A stretch of 6,082 nt of DNA from Candidatus Dormiibacter sp. (GCA_025450495.1 JANWHI010000062.1:1-6082), one strand, 5' to 3'; positions 1-6,024 are shown, counted from the stretch's first letter. Program-made: numbers and translations. Notes: a model not told the origin generated them from the letters alone.

Positions 1-1041
1 GGTGAGCCGGATCCCCAGTGTCAGGAAGGACATTGCCGCGCTGTAGAGGTTGAGGACATTGGCGGCGATGGCTCCGACGGCGATGGCGACGGTGGCGATG
101 ATGCCGAGAACCTCGGGCAGGGGCTTGACGAACTGGCTGGTGGGTACGTCGTTCGGACCCCACGAGGTGCCCGCCACCGTGGCCAGGCCGGCCCCGGCAA
201 TCTCGAGCACGGCGCAGGAGATGAAGAGGCCGAGGCCCGCCGCCATGGCCACACGGATCGGGCTGGTCGAGCGGGGCAGGTAACGCGAATAGTCGGCGCC
301 GTACACGTTCCAGCTGACGGCGTACGCATAGGCGAGGAAGACGGCGAGGATGAACGCGCCGACCGGCCCGCCGAATGCCACCGGTGCGTTGCCGTTGAAG
401 TCGGTCCCCGCGTTGGTGTGGGCGAAGATGTACACGCAGCAGACCAGGAAGACGACGGCGAGAAACGGGAAGATCACCCTCTCGAACTGGTGCACCATGT
501 TGTAGCCGACAAACGCGATGCTCACCTCGATGCCGACGACGATGAGCAACGCCAGCCAGAAGGTGGGGACGCTCCAACCCACCTGCGCGGCGAACGTCTG
601 GATCGCGAACGCGCCGCTCACCGAGTTGACCGCCACCCAGCCCGCGCCGGAGGTCAGTGCGTTCAGCGTCGCCGGGAGGAGGTTCCCGGTGAACCCGAAC
701 GCACCGCGGCTCTGGATCAGCTGCGCCACCCCGAAGCGCGGACCGAAGGTGGACAGCATCCCGTGCGTCGCCGACCCGAGCGCGGTGCCGACGAGGAGCC
801 CGAGCACCGTCGGCCAGAAGCCACCGCCGAAGGTGACGATCGGGAGCACACCGACGTACACGGTGGCGAACTCGAGGTTGGGCGACGTCCACGTCCAGAA
901 CAGCTGGCTCGGCCTGCCGTGCCGCTCCGCCGGGGGGATGTACTCGACACCGCCCGGTTCCACCGCCACCACGGCCTCGCCGTAGGTGCCTTCGCGGACG
1001 GGGACGCCGGTCTCCGCCTCGTCGTCCGGTGTCGCGATCAT
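1..1041 (-). CDS. NCS1-family (purine/cytosine/allantoin-type) permease, partial at 3' end
   Basis: This is the first 347 codons of an integral membrane transporter; the reading frame runs open off the left edge, so roughly the last quarter is missing (family members are usually about 450-500 aa). I translated it from the minus strand. A soluble N-terminus of about 45 residues precedes RHGRPSQLFWTWTSPNLEF (residues 40-58), the typical entry into TM1 of PF02133 proteins. Hydrophobic segments follow at roughly 57-70, 74-93, 120-148, 158-180, 186-207, 225-247, 263-288 and 308-335. The motif SWNVYGADYSRYLP (243-256) is characteristic of NCS1 symporters, which import nucleobases, hydantoins or related compounds with H+ or Na+. 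The gene lies divergent to a thiamin salvage operon, so uptake of hydroxymethylpyrimidine (a CytX-like role) is a reasonable inference, but cytosine, purine or allantoin remain possible. The ATG at 1041 has a strong AGGGAGG at 1060-1054, 12 nt upstream, a longish spacing. No riboswitch is visible on its own strand. Confidence 0.88.
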   Translation of the reverse strand, partial: MIATPDDEAETGVPVREGTYGEAVVAVEPGGVEYIPPAERHGRPSQLFWTWTSPNLEFATVYVGVLPIVTFGGGFWPTVLGLLVGTALGSATHGMLSTFGPRFGVAQLIQSRGAFGFTGNLLPATLNALTSGAGWVAVNSVSGAFAIQTFAAQVGWSVPTFWLALLIVVGIEVSIAFVGYNMVHQFERVIFPFLAVVFLVCCVYIFAHTNAGTDFNGNAPVAFGGPVGAFILAVFLAYAYAVSWNVYGADYSRYLPRSTSPIRVAMAAGLGLFISCAVLEIAGAGLATVAGTSWGPNDVPTSQFVKPLPEVLGIIATVAIAVGAIAANVLNLYSAAMSFLTLGIRLT

Positions 1042-1129
1042 CGGGCGATGGTGCCTCCCTGCAGCGGCGACTGTCGGCGCCGCATCGTAGCGACGCCACC
1101 CTCGGCGGTGCGCTGGAGGTGGTAGATTG
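1042..1129. promoter_or_regulatory. Divergent promoter region between permease gene and thi operon
   Basis: This short gap must hold the promoters for both the leftward permease gene and the rightward thi operon. On the plus strand TAGATT at 1123-1128 fits a TAnnnT -10 box just ahead of the riboswitch, which would place the transcript start at the base of its first stem. On the minus strand TACGAT at 1089-1084 is a possible -10 box for the permease, giving a leader of about 36 nt. Neither has a convincing TTGACA-like -35 at 16-18 bp, so both assignments are weak. The minus-strand AGGGAGG at 1060-1054 is the permease ribosome binding site. Confidence 0.3.
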
Positions 1130-1208
1130 GTGTCACCGGGGTGCCCCGTGGGGGGCTGAGATCACACCCGCGAACCTGATCTGGGTCATGCCAGCGTAGG
1201 GAGTGCAC
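1130..1208 (+). promoter_or_regulatory. TPP riboswitch (THI element) controlling thiDME
   Basis: The conserved parts of the thiamin pyrophosphate aptamer are all present in order: GGGGTGCCCC (1138-1147), GGCTGAGAT (1154-1162), ACCC (1166-1169), ACCTGATCTGG (1174-1184) and CATGCCAGCGTAGGGA (1187-1202). Closing stem P1 can form between GTG/CAC (1130-1132, 1134-1136, with T1133 bulged) and GTGCAC (1203-1208). GGGG (1138-1141) pairs with ACCC for P2, and GCCCC (1143-1147) pairs with GGGGC (1152-1156) for a minimal P3 with a four-base loop. CTGG (1181-1184) pairs with CCAG (1191-1194) around a six-base loop. The thiD Shine-Dalgarno, AGGGAG at 1198-1203, lies inside the aptamer and the GTG start at 1209 abuts P1. 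TPP binding should therefore block translation initiation directly; no separate terminator or anti-Shine-Dalgarno hairpin fits between aptamer and gene. Confidence 0.96.
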
Positions 1209-2030
1209 GTGAGTCGCATCGCTCGGGTCCTGAGCATCGCCTCGTCCGACTCCGGCGGCGGCGCGGGCATCCAGGCTGACCTGCGCGCGTTTGCGGCAGC
1301 CGGATGCCACGGCAGCAGCGTCATCGTCGCGCTCACGGCGCAGAACACGCGTGAGGTGCGCGCCGTGCACGCGGTCCCGGCGCCGTTCAGCGACGCTCAG
1401 CTGAGCGCGGTGTTCGACGACATCGGCGTCGACGCAGCCAAGACCGGGATGCTGTTCTCTGCGCAGACCATCGCCGTCGTCGCCGACTTCATGGCCGCAC
1501 ACCCCGTGCCCCTGGTGCTCGACCCGGTGATGGTGGCGAGCTCGGGAGCACCGCTGCTGCGCGACGACGCCGTCGGCGCCATGGTTCGCCGCCTGTTCCC
1601 CCTGGCCACCGTGGTCACCCCCAACCGTCACGAGGCGCGGGCGCGGACCGGGCGGCCCGACGCGTCACGGCGCGAGCTTGCCGAACGGCTTCACGCCATG
1701 GGTGCGGCAGCGGTTATCGTCACCGGCGGCCATGGTGAGGACGCCGTCGACCACCTGCTCGACGGACGCCGGCACGGGGAGATCGAGGTCGCGCGCCACG
1801 ACGTGGCCGCCACCCACGGTGCCGGCTGCACGCATTCGGCGACGCTGGCCGCGCTCATCGCCCAGGGATGGCCGCTCGAGGACGCTGCCCGGTACGCCGC
1901 CGGCGTCTGCGCGGCGGCGGTCGCCCGCGGCCTCACCGAGATCGGCGCAGGCGAGGGCCCGGTCGACGTGCTCGACGTCCGCAGCCGCGTCCCATCGCGA
2001 GCGCTGGTGAGCAGCGGAGCGGACCGGTGA
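1209..2030 (+). CDS. thiD: Bifunctional hydroxymethylpyrimidine kinase / phosphomethylpyrimidine kinase ThiD
   Basis: This ribokinase-family cytosolic enzyme phosphorylates HMP to HMP-P and then HMP-PP, the pyrimidine half of thiamin. The 273-residue product matches the usual 260-275 aa. It has the N-terminal [17 protein letters not shown] (residues 9-25) substrate-binding signature, ALTAQNT (41-47), [11 protein letters not shown] (103-113), the TPNRHEA segment (137-143), VIVTGGH (169-175) and the C-terminal anion hole and nucleophile region [14 protein letters not shown] (202-215) with Cys207. GTG 1209 is preferred over the in-frame GTG at 1203 because AGGGAG at 1198-1203 sits 5 nt before 1209 and overlaps the 1203 codon. 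It is the first gene of the riboswitch-controlled operon and overlaps thiM by four bases (GTGA). No ThiE or TenA domain is fused to it. A pyridoxal kinase-like activity is possible in this superfamily but less likely in this context. Confidence 0.96.
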   Translation: MSRIARVLSIASSDSGGGAGIQADLRAFAAAGCHGSSVIVALTAQNTREVRAVHAVPAPFSDAQLSAVFDDIGVDAAKTGMLFSAQTIAVVADFMAAHPVPLVLDPVMVASSGAPLLRDDAVGAMVRRLFPLATVVTPNRHEARARTGRPDASRRELAERLHAMGAAAVIVTGGHGEDAVDHLLDGRRHGEIEVARHDVAATHGAGCTHSATLAALIAQGWPLEDAARYAAGVCAAAVARGLTEIGAGEGPVDVLDVRSRVPSRALVSSGADR

Positions 2031-2860
2031 CGGCGGACCACGCCGCCACCGCGGCCGCTGCCTCCATCGCCACCGGCGATTCCCTGCGACGGCTGCGCGA
2101 ACAGCGACCGCTGGTGCACCAGATCACCAACTACGTGGTCATGAACGAGACCGCCAACGCCACCCTCGCCATCGGCGCGCTGCCGGTGATGGCCCACGCA
2201 CCTGAGGAGGTGGCGGAGATGGCCAGCGTGGCGGCCGCGCTGGTGTTGAACATCGGCACCCTGACGCGGGAGTGGGTCGAGTCGATGGTGCTCGCCGGTC
2301 GTGCCGCGGATCGCGCCGGCGTGCCCGTGGTGTTCGACCCTGTGGGTGTCGGAGCGACGACGCTGCGCACGGAGAGCGCCCAGCGCATCCTGCACGAGGT
2401 GGCGGTGGCGATCGTTCGCGGCAACTCGGCCGAGATCGCCACCCTGGCGGGACGCACCGCCCAGATCCGTGGCGTCGAGGCCATGGCCGCCACCGACGAC
2501 ATCGGCGAGCTGGCCAGGGCGGCGGCGCGCACGCTCGGTTGCACGGTGGCGGTCACCGGCCCGGTCGACGCGGTCAGCGACGGGGTCACCACCCTGCTGG
2601 TGGCCAATGGTCACCCCCTGCTGGCCACCGTCACCGGCACCGGTTGCATCGCCTCGGCGATCACCGGTTGCTTCGCGGGAGTCAATCGCAAGCAGCCGTT
2701 GCGCGCTGCAACCGAGGCGCTGGTGGCTCTCGGCGTCGCCGGTGAGGACGCGGCCGAGCACAGCAGCGGCCCGGGCACCTTCCACGCGGCCCTCTACGAC
2801 GCGTTGTACGCGCTCTCCCCGGACACCCTGGACGCCCGAGCGAAGATCAGCGTCCGATGA
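2027..2860 (+). CDS. thiM: Hydroxyethylthiazole kinase ThiM
   Basis: ThiM phosphorylates salvaged 4-methyl-5-(2-hydroxyethyl)thiazole with ATP, giving the thiazole phosphate that ThiE uses. The 277-residue protein has the family signatures in order: LVHQITNYVVMNETAN (29-44), NIGTL (75-79), VVFDPVGVGATTLR (101-114), RGNSAEI (131-137), VAVTGPVDAVSDG (174-186) and the phosphate-binding TVTGTGC (201-207) with the conserved Cys207. The start is GTG 2027, whose GTGA overlaps the thiD stop; GGAG at 2016-2019 gives a 7 nt spacing, and this start leaves about 18 low-complexity Ala-rich residues before the conserved core. An open frame continues upstream inside thiD, but nothing in it resembles ThiM. 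The stop overlaps the thiE start (ATGA), implying translational coupling. A thiazole kinase here marks the operon as a salvage pathway. Confidence 0.96.
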   Translation: MTADHAATAAAASIATGDSLRRLREQRPLVHQITNYVVMNETANATLAIGALPVMAHAPEEVAEMASVAAALVLNIGTLTREWVESMVLAGRAADRAGVPVVFDPVGVGATTLRTESAQRILHEVAVAIVRGNSAEIATLAGRTAQIRGVEAMAATDDIGELARAAARTLGCTVAVTGPVDAVSDGVTTLLVANGHPLLATVTGTGCIASAITGCFAGVNRKQPLRAATEALVALGVAGEDAAEHSSGPGTFHAALYDALYALSPDTLDARAKISVR

Positions 2861-3426
2861 GGCTCCACGCCATCGTCGACACCATCGAGGCGGCGGAGCG
2901 TGCGGTGGCCGGCGGCGCCACCGTCGTCCAGCTGCGGCTCAAGGACGCCGGCACCGCCGCACGCACCGAGATGGGACTGCTGCTCCGCCACCTTCCGGCC
3001 ATGCTTGTCATCAACGACGACGTCGAGGCCGCCCTGCGCTGCGGAGCCGATGGGGTCCACCTCGGCCAGACGGATCGCGGTGCCGAGCGGGCGCTGTCGA
3101 ACGGCCTGGTGCTGGGGATCAGCGTGCGGGTGGTGGACGAGGCCGCCGCGGCGCGCGCCCTCGGTGCCGCCTACATCGGCGCGGGGCCGGTGTGGACCAC
3201 GCCGACCAAACCGGACGCGGGAACACCGATCGGCATCGAGACGCTGGCTGCGATCTGCGCGGCCGTGGACATCCCCGTCGTCGCCATCGGCGGTGTGGAC
3301 GCGACCAACGCCGCACGCTGCATCTCCGCCGGCGCGGCGGGCGTGGCCGTGGTCCGTGCGGCCGCCGACACCTCGCGGGTGAGGATCGCCGTCGACGCGG
3401 CGCTTGCGGTGAGCGCCGGCGCCTGA
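2857..3426 (+). CDS. thiE: Thiamin-phosphate synthase ThiE
   Basis: ThiE couples HMP-PP (from ThiD) with thiazole phosphate (from ThiM), releasing pyrophosphate and forming thiamin monophosphate. It is a TIM-barrel enzyme. Visible signatures are VVQLRLKD (23-30), which carries the pyrophosphate-contacting Gln/Arg/Lys; LVINDDVEAAL (50-60); ADGVHLGQTD (64-73); GISV (87-90); YIGAGPVWTTPTKPDAG (106-122), the TxT-K loop; and VVAIGGVDATNAARCISAGAAG (141-162). At 189 aa it is shorter than the usual 205-225: the N-terminal strand begins at once with LHAIVD and the first helix is trimmed, yet the active-site segments all remain. ATG 2857 overlaps the thiM stop (ATGA), there is no strong Shine-Dalgarno, and no in-frame start is visible just upstream, so translation is probably coupled to thiM. 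It is the last gene of the operon and converges on the cyclic-nucleotide-binding gene 19 bp away. Confidence 0.95.
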   Translation: MRLHAIVDTIEAAERAVAGGATVVQLRLKDAGTAARTEMGLLLRHLPAMLVINDDVEAALRCGADGVHLGQTDRGAERALSNGLVLGISVRVVDEAAAARALGAAYIGAGPVWTTPTKPDAGTPIGIETLAAICAAVDIPVVAIGGVDATNAARCISAGAAGVAVVRAAADTSRVRIAVDAALAVSAGA

Positions 3427-3445
3427 CCGAGCCGCGGCGCGTCGC

Positions 3446-3901
3446 TCAGTCCGGGGCGCCGTCCTTGTCGTCGAGCGGCCTCGCGTTCGGCGCCACGGAA
3501 CGGAAGCGGCGGACGATCTCGGGGAGGAGGTTGACCGCGATCACCGGGTTCTCGATGAGGAACTCGCGGAAGCTGCCGTCGCCGAGGGTCAGGCAGCGCA
3601 GTCGCGTGGTCGCCTTGACGCCGGCGGTGCGCGACTTGCCGTCGAGCGCCGCCACCTCGCCGAAGAAGTCGCCCGCATGGAGGTGGTGGACGACGTTGCC
3701 GTCGACGATGACGTCGGCCTCGCCCTCGAGGATGATGAAGAAGTCAGGCCCGGACAGCCCCTCGGTGAGGATGCCGTGGCCGGCCAGGTAGGTCGACTCG
3801 TCGAACCGCTCGGCGGCCTTGCGGATCTGGTCCTTGTCCAACCCGGCGAAGAGCGGGCTTCGCTCCAGGCTGGGAATCACGTCCTCGCGGACAGTGGCCA
3901 T
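3446..3901 (-). CDS. Stand-alone cyclic-nucleotide-binding (CRP/cNMP-type) domain protein
   Basis: This protein of 151 residues consists of essentially one cNMP-binding beta-roll (PF00027). After an N-terminal helix (SPLFAGLDKDQIRKAAERF, 15-33) come the roll strands with GILTEGLSGPDFFIILEGEADV (43-64) and the phosphate-binding cassette GDFFGEVAALDGKSRTAGVKA (77-97). Gly81-Glu82 and Arg91 occupy the positions that contact the ribose and cyclic phosphate in CRP and PKA, so ligand binding looks possible. A C-terminal helix follows (about 111-135) and then a charged tail; there is no helix-turn-helix, kinase or channel domain, so its partner is unknown. ATG 3901 is preferred because GGAGGGA, just upstream on the minus strand, is centred about 10 nt before it; an in-frame GTG at 3916 would add five residues but overlap that ribosome binding site. 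It lies downstream of, and in the same direction as, the sigma factor gene. A CRP-like transcription factor is excluded by the missing DNA-binding domain. Confidence 0.85.
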   Translation of the reverse strand: MATVREDVIPSLERSPLFAGLDKDQIRKAAERFDESTYLAGHGILTEGLSGPDFFIILEGEADVIVDGNVVHHLHAGDFFGEVAALDGKSRTAGVKATTRLRCLTLGDGSFREFLIENPVIAVNLLPEIVRRFRSVAPNARPLDDKDGAPD

Positions 3902-3916
3902 GGCATCTCCCTCCAC

Positions 3917-3957
3917 GTGGCGCAGGCCGCGCCCTTGCAGCCAGTGTAGCCCGGTGG
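3917..3957 (-). promoter_or_regulatory. Possible promoter and 5' leader of the cNMP-domain gene
   Basis: The short gap after the sigma factor stop contains TACACT at 3948-3943 on the minus strand, a good TAnnnT -10 match, which would give a leader of about 36 nt. No recognisable -35 lies at 16-18 bp, since that region is inside the end of the sigma gene. A short inverted repeat, GGCGC at 3919-3923 with GCGCC at 3929-3933 and a five-base loop, lies in this leader just before the ribosome binding site. The gene could equally be read through from the sigma factor gene. Confidence 0.3.
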
Positions 3958-5064
3958 TCAGTCGAGGAAGTCGGCGAGCCGGCGGCTCCGCGAGGGATGG
4001 CGCATCTTCCGCAACGCCTTCGCCTCGATCTGCCGGATGCGCTCGCGGGTGACGCCGAAGCGGCGGCCGACCTCGTCGAGCGTGCGCGGATGGCCGTCGA
4101 CGAGCCCGAAACGGAGCTGGATGACGCGCCGCTCGCGCGGCGTGAGGGTGTCGAGGATGTCCTCGACCTCGACACCGAGCATGGTGCTGGCGGCTGCGTC
4201 CTGCGGACGGATCGCGCCTGTGTCCTCGATCAGCTCACCGAGCTCAGCGTCGCCGTCGTCACCCACGGGCGTCTCCAGCGAGACCGGGTCCTGCGCCACC
4301 CGGCGGATCTCCTTGACACGCTCGGGGGTGAGGCCGAGCTCCTCGGCGATCTCCTCATCGTCGGGCTCGCGGCCGAGCTCCTGCACCAGGCGGCGGGCGA
4401 CGCGAGCCTGGCGGTTGACCAGCTCCACCATGTGGACGGGGATGCGAATGGTGCGCGCCTGGTCGGCGATGGCGCGGGTGATCGCCTGCCTGATCCACCA
4501 GGTGGCGTACGTCGAGAACTTGTATCCGCGGTGATAGTCGAACTTGTCGACGGCGCGGAGCAGGCCGAGGTTGCCCTCCTGGATGAGGTCGAGGAAGGGC
4601 ATGCCGCGCCCAAAGTACTTCTTGGCGATGCTGACCACCAGGCGCAGGTTGGCCGCGGCGAGCAGGTGCTTGGCGTCATCGTCGCCGGCTTCGATGCGCT
4701 GTGCGTAGAGCACCTCCTGCTCCTTGGTCAACAGCGCAACCTCGCCGATCTCGCGCAGGTACATGCGCACCGGGTCATCGAGAGAGACCGCGGTGCTGAC
4801 GTCGACCAGCGCGGGTGTGTCCTCTTCCTCGTCGGCGTTCTCGACACCCTCGCCCGCGATGGCGATGCCCATCTGCCGGAACGAGTCGAACAATCGCTCG
4901 AGAGCGTCGGGCTCGAGCTCGAGATCCGGGAACGCCGCGATGATGTCGTCGGCAGGGATCTCTCCGTGCTCCTTGCCGCGCACGATCAGACCCTCGGCGG
5001 CCACCACCAACGGATCGACCGCCGCGCCGGTGGCGCGCGTCTGCGTCAGCGTTGCGGTTGGCAT
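3958..5064 (-). CDS. rpoD: Primary (housekeeping) RNA polymerase sigma factor, RpoD/SigA group 1
   Basis: This group 1 sigma-70 factor directs RNA polymerase to -10/-35 promoters. The 368-residue protein has every conserved region. A region 1.1-like segment spans about 18-70 ([19 protein letters not shown]...). Region 1.2 is [12 protein letters not shown] (96-107). Region 2 runs from [19 protein letters not shown] (139-157) through [19 protein letters not shown] (159-177) to [17 protein letters not shown] (183-199), the -10 recognition helix. Region 3 spans about 205-265. Region 4 has [14 protein letters not shown] (308-321) and the -35 helix-turn-helix [20 protein letters not shown] (328-347), ending in the classic [14 protein letters not shown]. 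It lacks the large insertion between regions 1.2 and 2 of proteobacterial RpoD and the long Lys/Ala-rich N-terminal extension of Streptomyces or Mycobacterium SigA, so it is compact. ATG 5064 is the first possible start after an in-frame stop. Presence of region 1.1 argues against a group 2 alternative sigma factor. Confidence 0.96.
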   Translation of the reverse strand: MPTATLTQTRATGAAVDPLVVAAEGLIVRGKEHGEIPADDIIAAFPDLELEPDALERLFDSFRQMGIAIAGEGVENADEEEDTPALVDVSTAVSLDDPVRMYLREIGEVALLTKEQEVLYAQRIEAGDDDAKHLLAAANLRLVVSIAKKYFGRGMPFLDLIQEGNLGLLRAVDKFDYHRGYKFSTYATWWIRQAITRAIADQARTIRIPVHMVELVNRQARVARRLVQELGREPDDEEIAEELGLTPERVKEIRRVAQDPVSLETPVGDDGDAELGELIEDTGAIRPQDAAASTMLGVEVEDILDTLTPRERRVIQLRFGLVDGHPRTLDEVGRRFGVTRERIRQIEAKALRKMRHPSRSRRLADFLD

Positions 5065-5208
5065 GCTCTCAGTGTCGCTCCCAGTCCCAGGTCATCAACA
5101 GGATGCTCCCTCCCAAACATACAGCGTGACGGTTTTGGTCTCGGTTCTGCAGCGCACACCGTCTGCGGCGGCCGATATCACCGGCCCAGGTCGCCAGTGA
5201 GAGAGGTG
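5065..5208 (-). promoter_or_regulatory. Intergenic region upstream of rpoD, likely holding its promoter
   Basis: This 144 bp gap between the EAL gene stop and the rpoD start is the largest non-coding stretch in the window. TATGTT at 5121-5116 (minus strand) is the best -10-like hexamer, immediately upstream of the GGGAGGGAG purine run, but it has no matching -35 element at normal spacing. A small inverted repeat GGCCG/CGGCC around ATATCAC lies at 5170-5186 and might form a weak hairpin after the EAL gene, but it has no T-run. Promoter position is therefore not settled. Confidence 0.3.
5069..5095 (-). CDS. Possible 8-codon leader reading frame before rpoD (MTWDWERH)
   Basis: On the minus strand an ATG at 5095 opens a nine-codon frame encoding MTWDWERH and a TGA stop at 5071-5069, four bases before the rpoD ATG. 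A purine-rich GGGAGGGAG (5114-5106) lies 10 nt upstream of this ATG, somewhat long but usable, whereas rpoD itself has only GGGAG about 13 nt upstream, inside this frame. Ribosomes ending here could re-initiate on rpoD. Two of the eight residues are Trp, but I see no attenuator hairpin. At this length chance is a serious alternative, so this is only a candidate. Confidence 0.25.
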   Translation of the reverse strand: MTWDWERH

Positions 5209-5958
5209 TCAGCCCGGCGCGCTCGCGACCGCGGGGGGTGCGGGTTCGGTGCGGAGCAGCAGCCCGTCACGGTCCATGGCGGCGGGCCGGCCGAGATGGT
5301 ACCCCTGGCCGAGCTGAATGCCTGTCCCGGCAACGACCCGCGCCATCGCCTCGTCCTCGATGCCCTCGGCGATCGGCGTGGGGCCGCCCAGCCGGGCGCG
5401 CATCGAGCAGCGCTCGGCGAAACCGCGAAACACCGGGTCGGACATCGCCGCGACCGTCGGACGAGACAGCTTGATGAAGTCCGGCTGCTCGCTCGATGCC
5501 AACAGGGATTCCTCGTCGGTGGGATCGACGGCGATGGCGACCCGCGCGCCGCGGTGCCGGTATGGCCGCAGCAATTCCATCAGCGTGGCCACGTCAGGCA
5601 CCGCCGGGGGCCGAACCACCTCGATGACGACACCAAGCACCGGCCGGCCAGCATCGGTCAGCAGCTGCGCCAGCGAGTCGGCGTCGGACTCCCCGTTCTG
5701 CAGCGCGTCGGGGTTGAGGTTCAGGGAGAGGAAGGGTCCGTCGGCCATGCCGCGTGCCCCGTCGAGCGCCGCACGACGGCAGAGCCAGTCAAGGTCGCGG
5801 GTCACCCCCTGGGCGCGGGCGGTGCGGAAGAACTCCTCGACGCTGCCGTCGTCAGCGACGTTGGCGGGACGCGCCAGCGCCTCGTAGCCGGCCACAGTTC
5901 GTGAGTCGAGGTGCACGATGGGCTGGTAGACGGCGCGGACGTGCTGACGGGTCAGCAC
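5209..5958 (-). CDS. EAL-domain protein with degenerate metal-binding motif
   Basis: The whole protein is one EAL domain (PF00563), the fold of c-di-GMP phosphodiesterases; it has no signal peptide, membrane segment, GGDEF or PAS domain. With GTG 5958 as residue 1, conserved elements are YQPIVHL (11-17), the signature GYEALAR with EAL at 26-28, LSLNLNP with Asn80, VIEVV with Glu113, AEGIED with Glu198 and GQGYHLGRP (217-225) with Gln218. The usual DDFGxG loop is replaced by AVDPTDE (143-149), so the Asp-Asp metal pair is lost, and the following KxD has become KLS (163-165). Catalytic activity is thus doubtful; binding c-di-GMP or a protein partner is more plausible, an inference. The start is uncertain: this GTG has no good ribosome binding site, while the open frame continues 15 codons upstream to an ATC at 6003 preceded by a perfect GGAGG. 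The added residues include the Trp and VL preceding QPIV in many EAL proteins. It follows the upstream gene closely, suggesting co-transcription. Confidence 0.85.
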   Translation of the reverse strand: MLTRQHVRAVYQPIVHLDSRTVAGYEALARPANVADDGSVEEFFRTARAQGVTRDLDWLCRRAALDGARGMADGPFLSLNLNPDALQNGESDADSLAQLLTDAGRPVLGVVIEVVRPPAVPDVATLMELLRPYRHRGARVAIAVDPTDEESLLASSEQPDFIKLSRPTVAAMSDPVFRGFAERCSMRARLGGPTPIAEGIEDEAMARVVAGTGIQLGQGYHLGRPAAMDRDGLLLRTEPAPPAVASAPG

Positions 5959-6009
5959 CCGGGCAAGGACACCGTTCCAGTTCGCCGCGCCGCGTTTCTT
6001 GATGGTGGA

Positions 6010-6014
6010 CCTCC
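6010..6014 (-). promoter_or_regulatory. Shine-Dalgarno GGAGG upstream of a possible ATC start for the EAL gene
   Basis: On the minus strand GGAGG is followed by six bases (TCCACC) and then ATC AAG AAA, in frame with the EAL protein. No ATG, GTG or TTG lies between this site and the GTG at 5958, which is 51 nt downstream and too far to be served by it. The site therefore points to initiation at ATC 6003-6001, giving a protein of 264 aa, or to a lost or miscalled ATG. Confidence 0.5.
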
Positions 6015-6024
6015 GGTCCGAGAG

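Noticed and set aside
418..1125. 235-codon plus-strand frame opposite the permease
   Set aside because: The minus strand encodes a clear multi-spanning NCS1 permease here. The plus-strand product is a charged shadow, and the region just before thiD is needed for promoter and riboswitch.
1203..1208. Upstream GTG (1203) as the thiD start
   Set aside because: It overlaps the AGGGAG ribosome binding site and lies in the riboswitch P1 stem; GTG 1209 has the correct 5 nt spacing.
1691..2785. 364-codon minus-strand open frame opposite thiD and thiM
   Set aside because: It is antisense to two unmistakable thiamin enzymes and has the same Arg/Gly/His-rich shadow composition.
3408..3450. Bidirectional terminator between thiE and the cNMP-domain gene
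   Set aside because: TGAGCG and CGCTCA arms with further GC-rich complementarity overlap the two gene ends, but the stem has several mismatches and there is no T-run on either strand. Not strong enough to annotate.
2301..3791. 496-codon plus-strand frame across thiM, thiE and the cNMP gene
   Set aside because: It crosses three real genes in another frame, is extremely Arg/Pro/Ser-rich and shows no domain.
5170..5186. Hairpin GGCCG-ATATCAC-CGGCC as a terminator after the EAL gene
   Set aside because: A five-pair stem without a T-tract is expected by chance in sequence this GC-rich.
3997..5904. 635-codon open frame on the plus strand opposite rpoD and the EAL gene
   Set aside because: Its product is low in recognisable motifs and rich in Arg, Asp, Gly and His. 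It is antisense to two genes with clear domains and arises from the high GC content suppressing stops.
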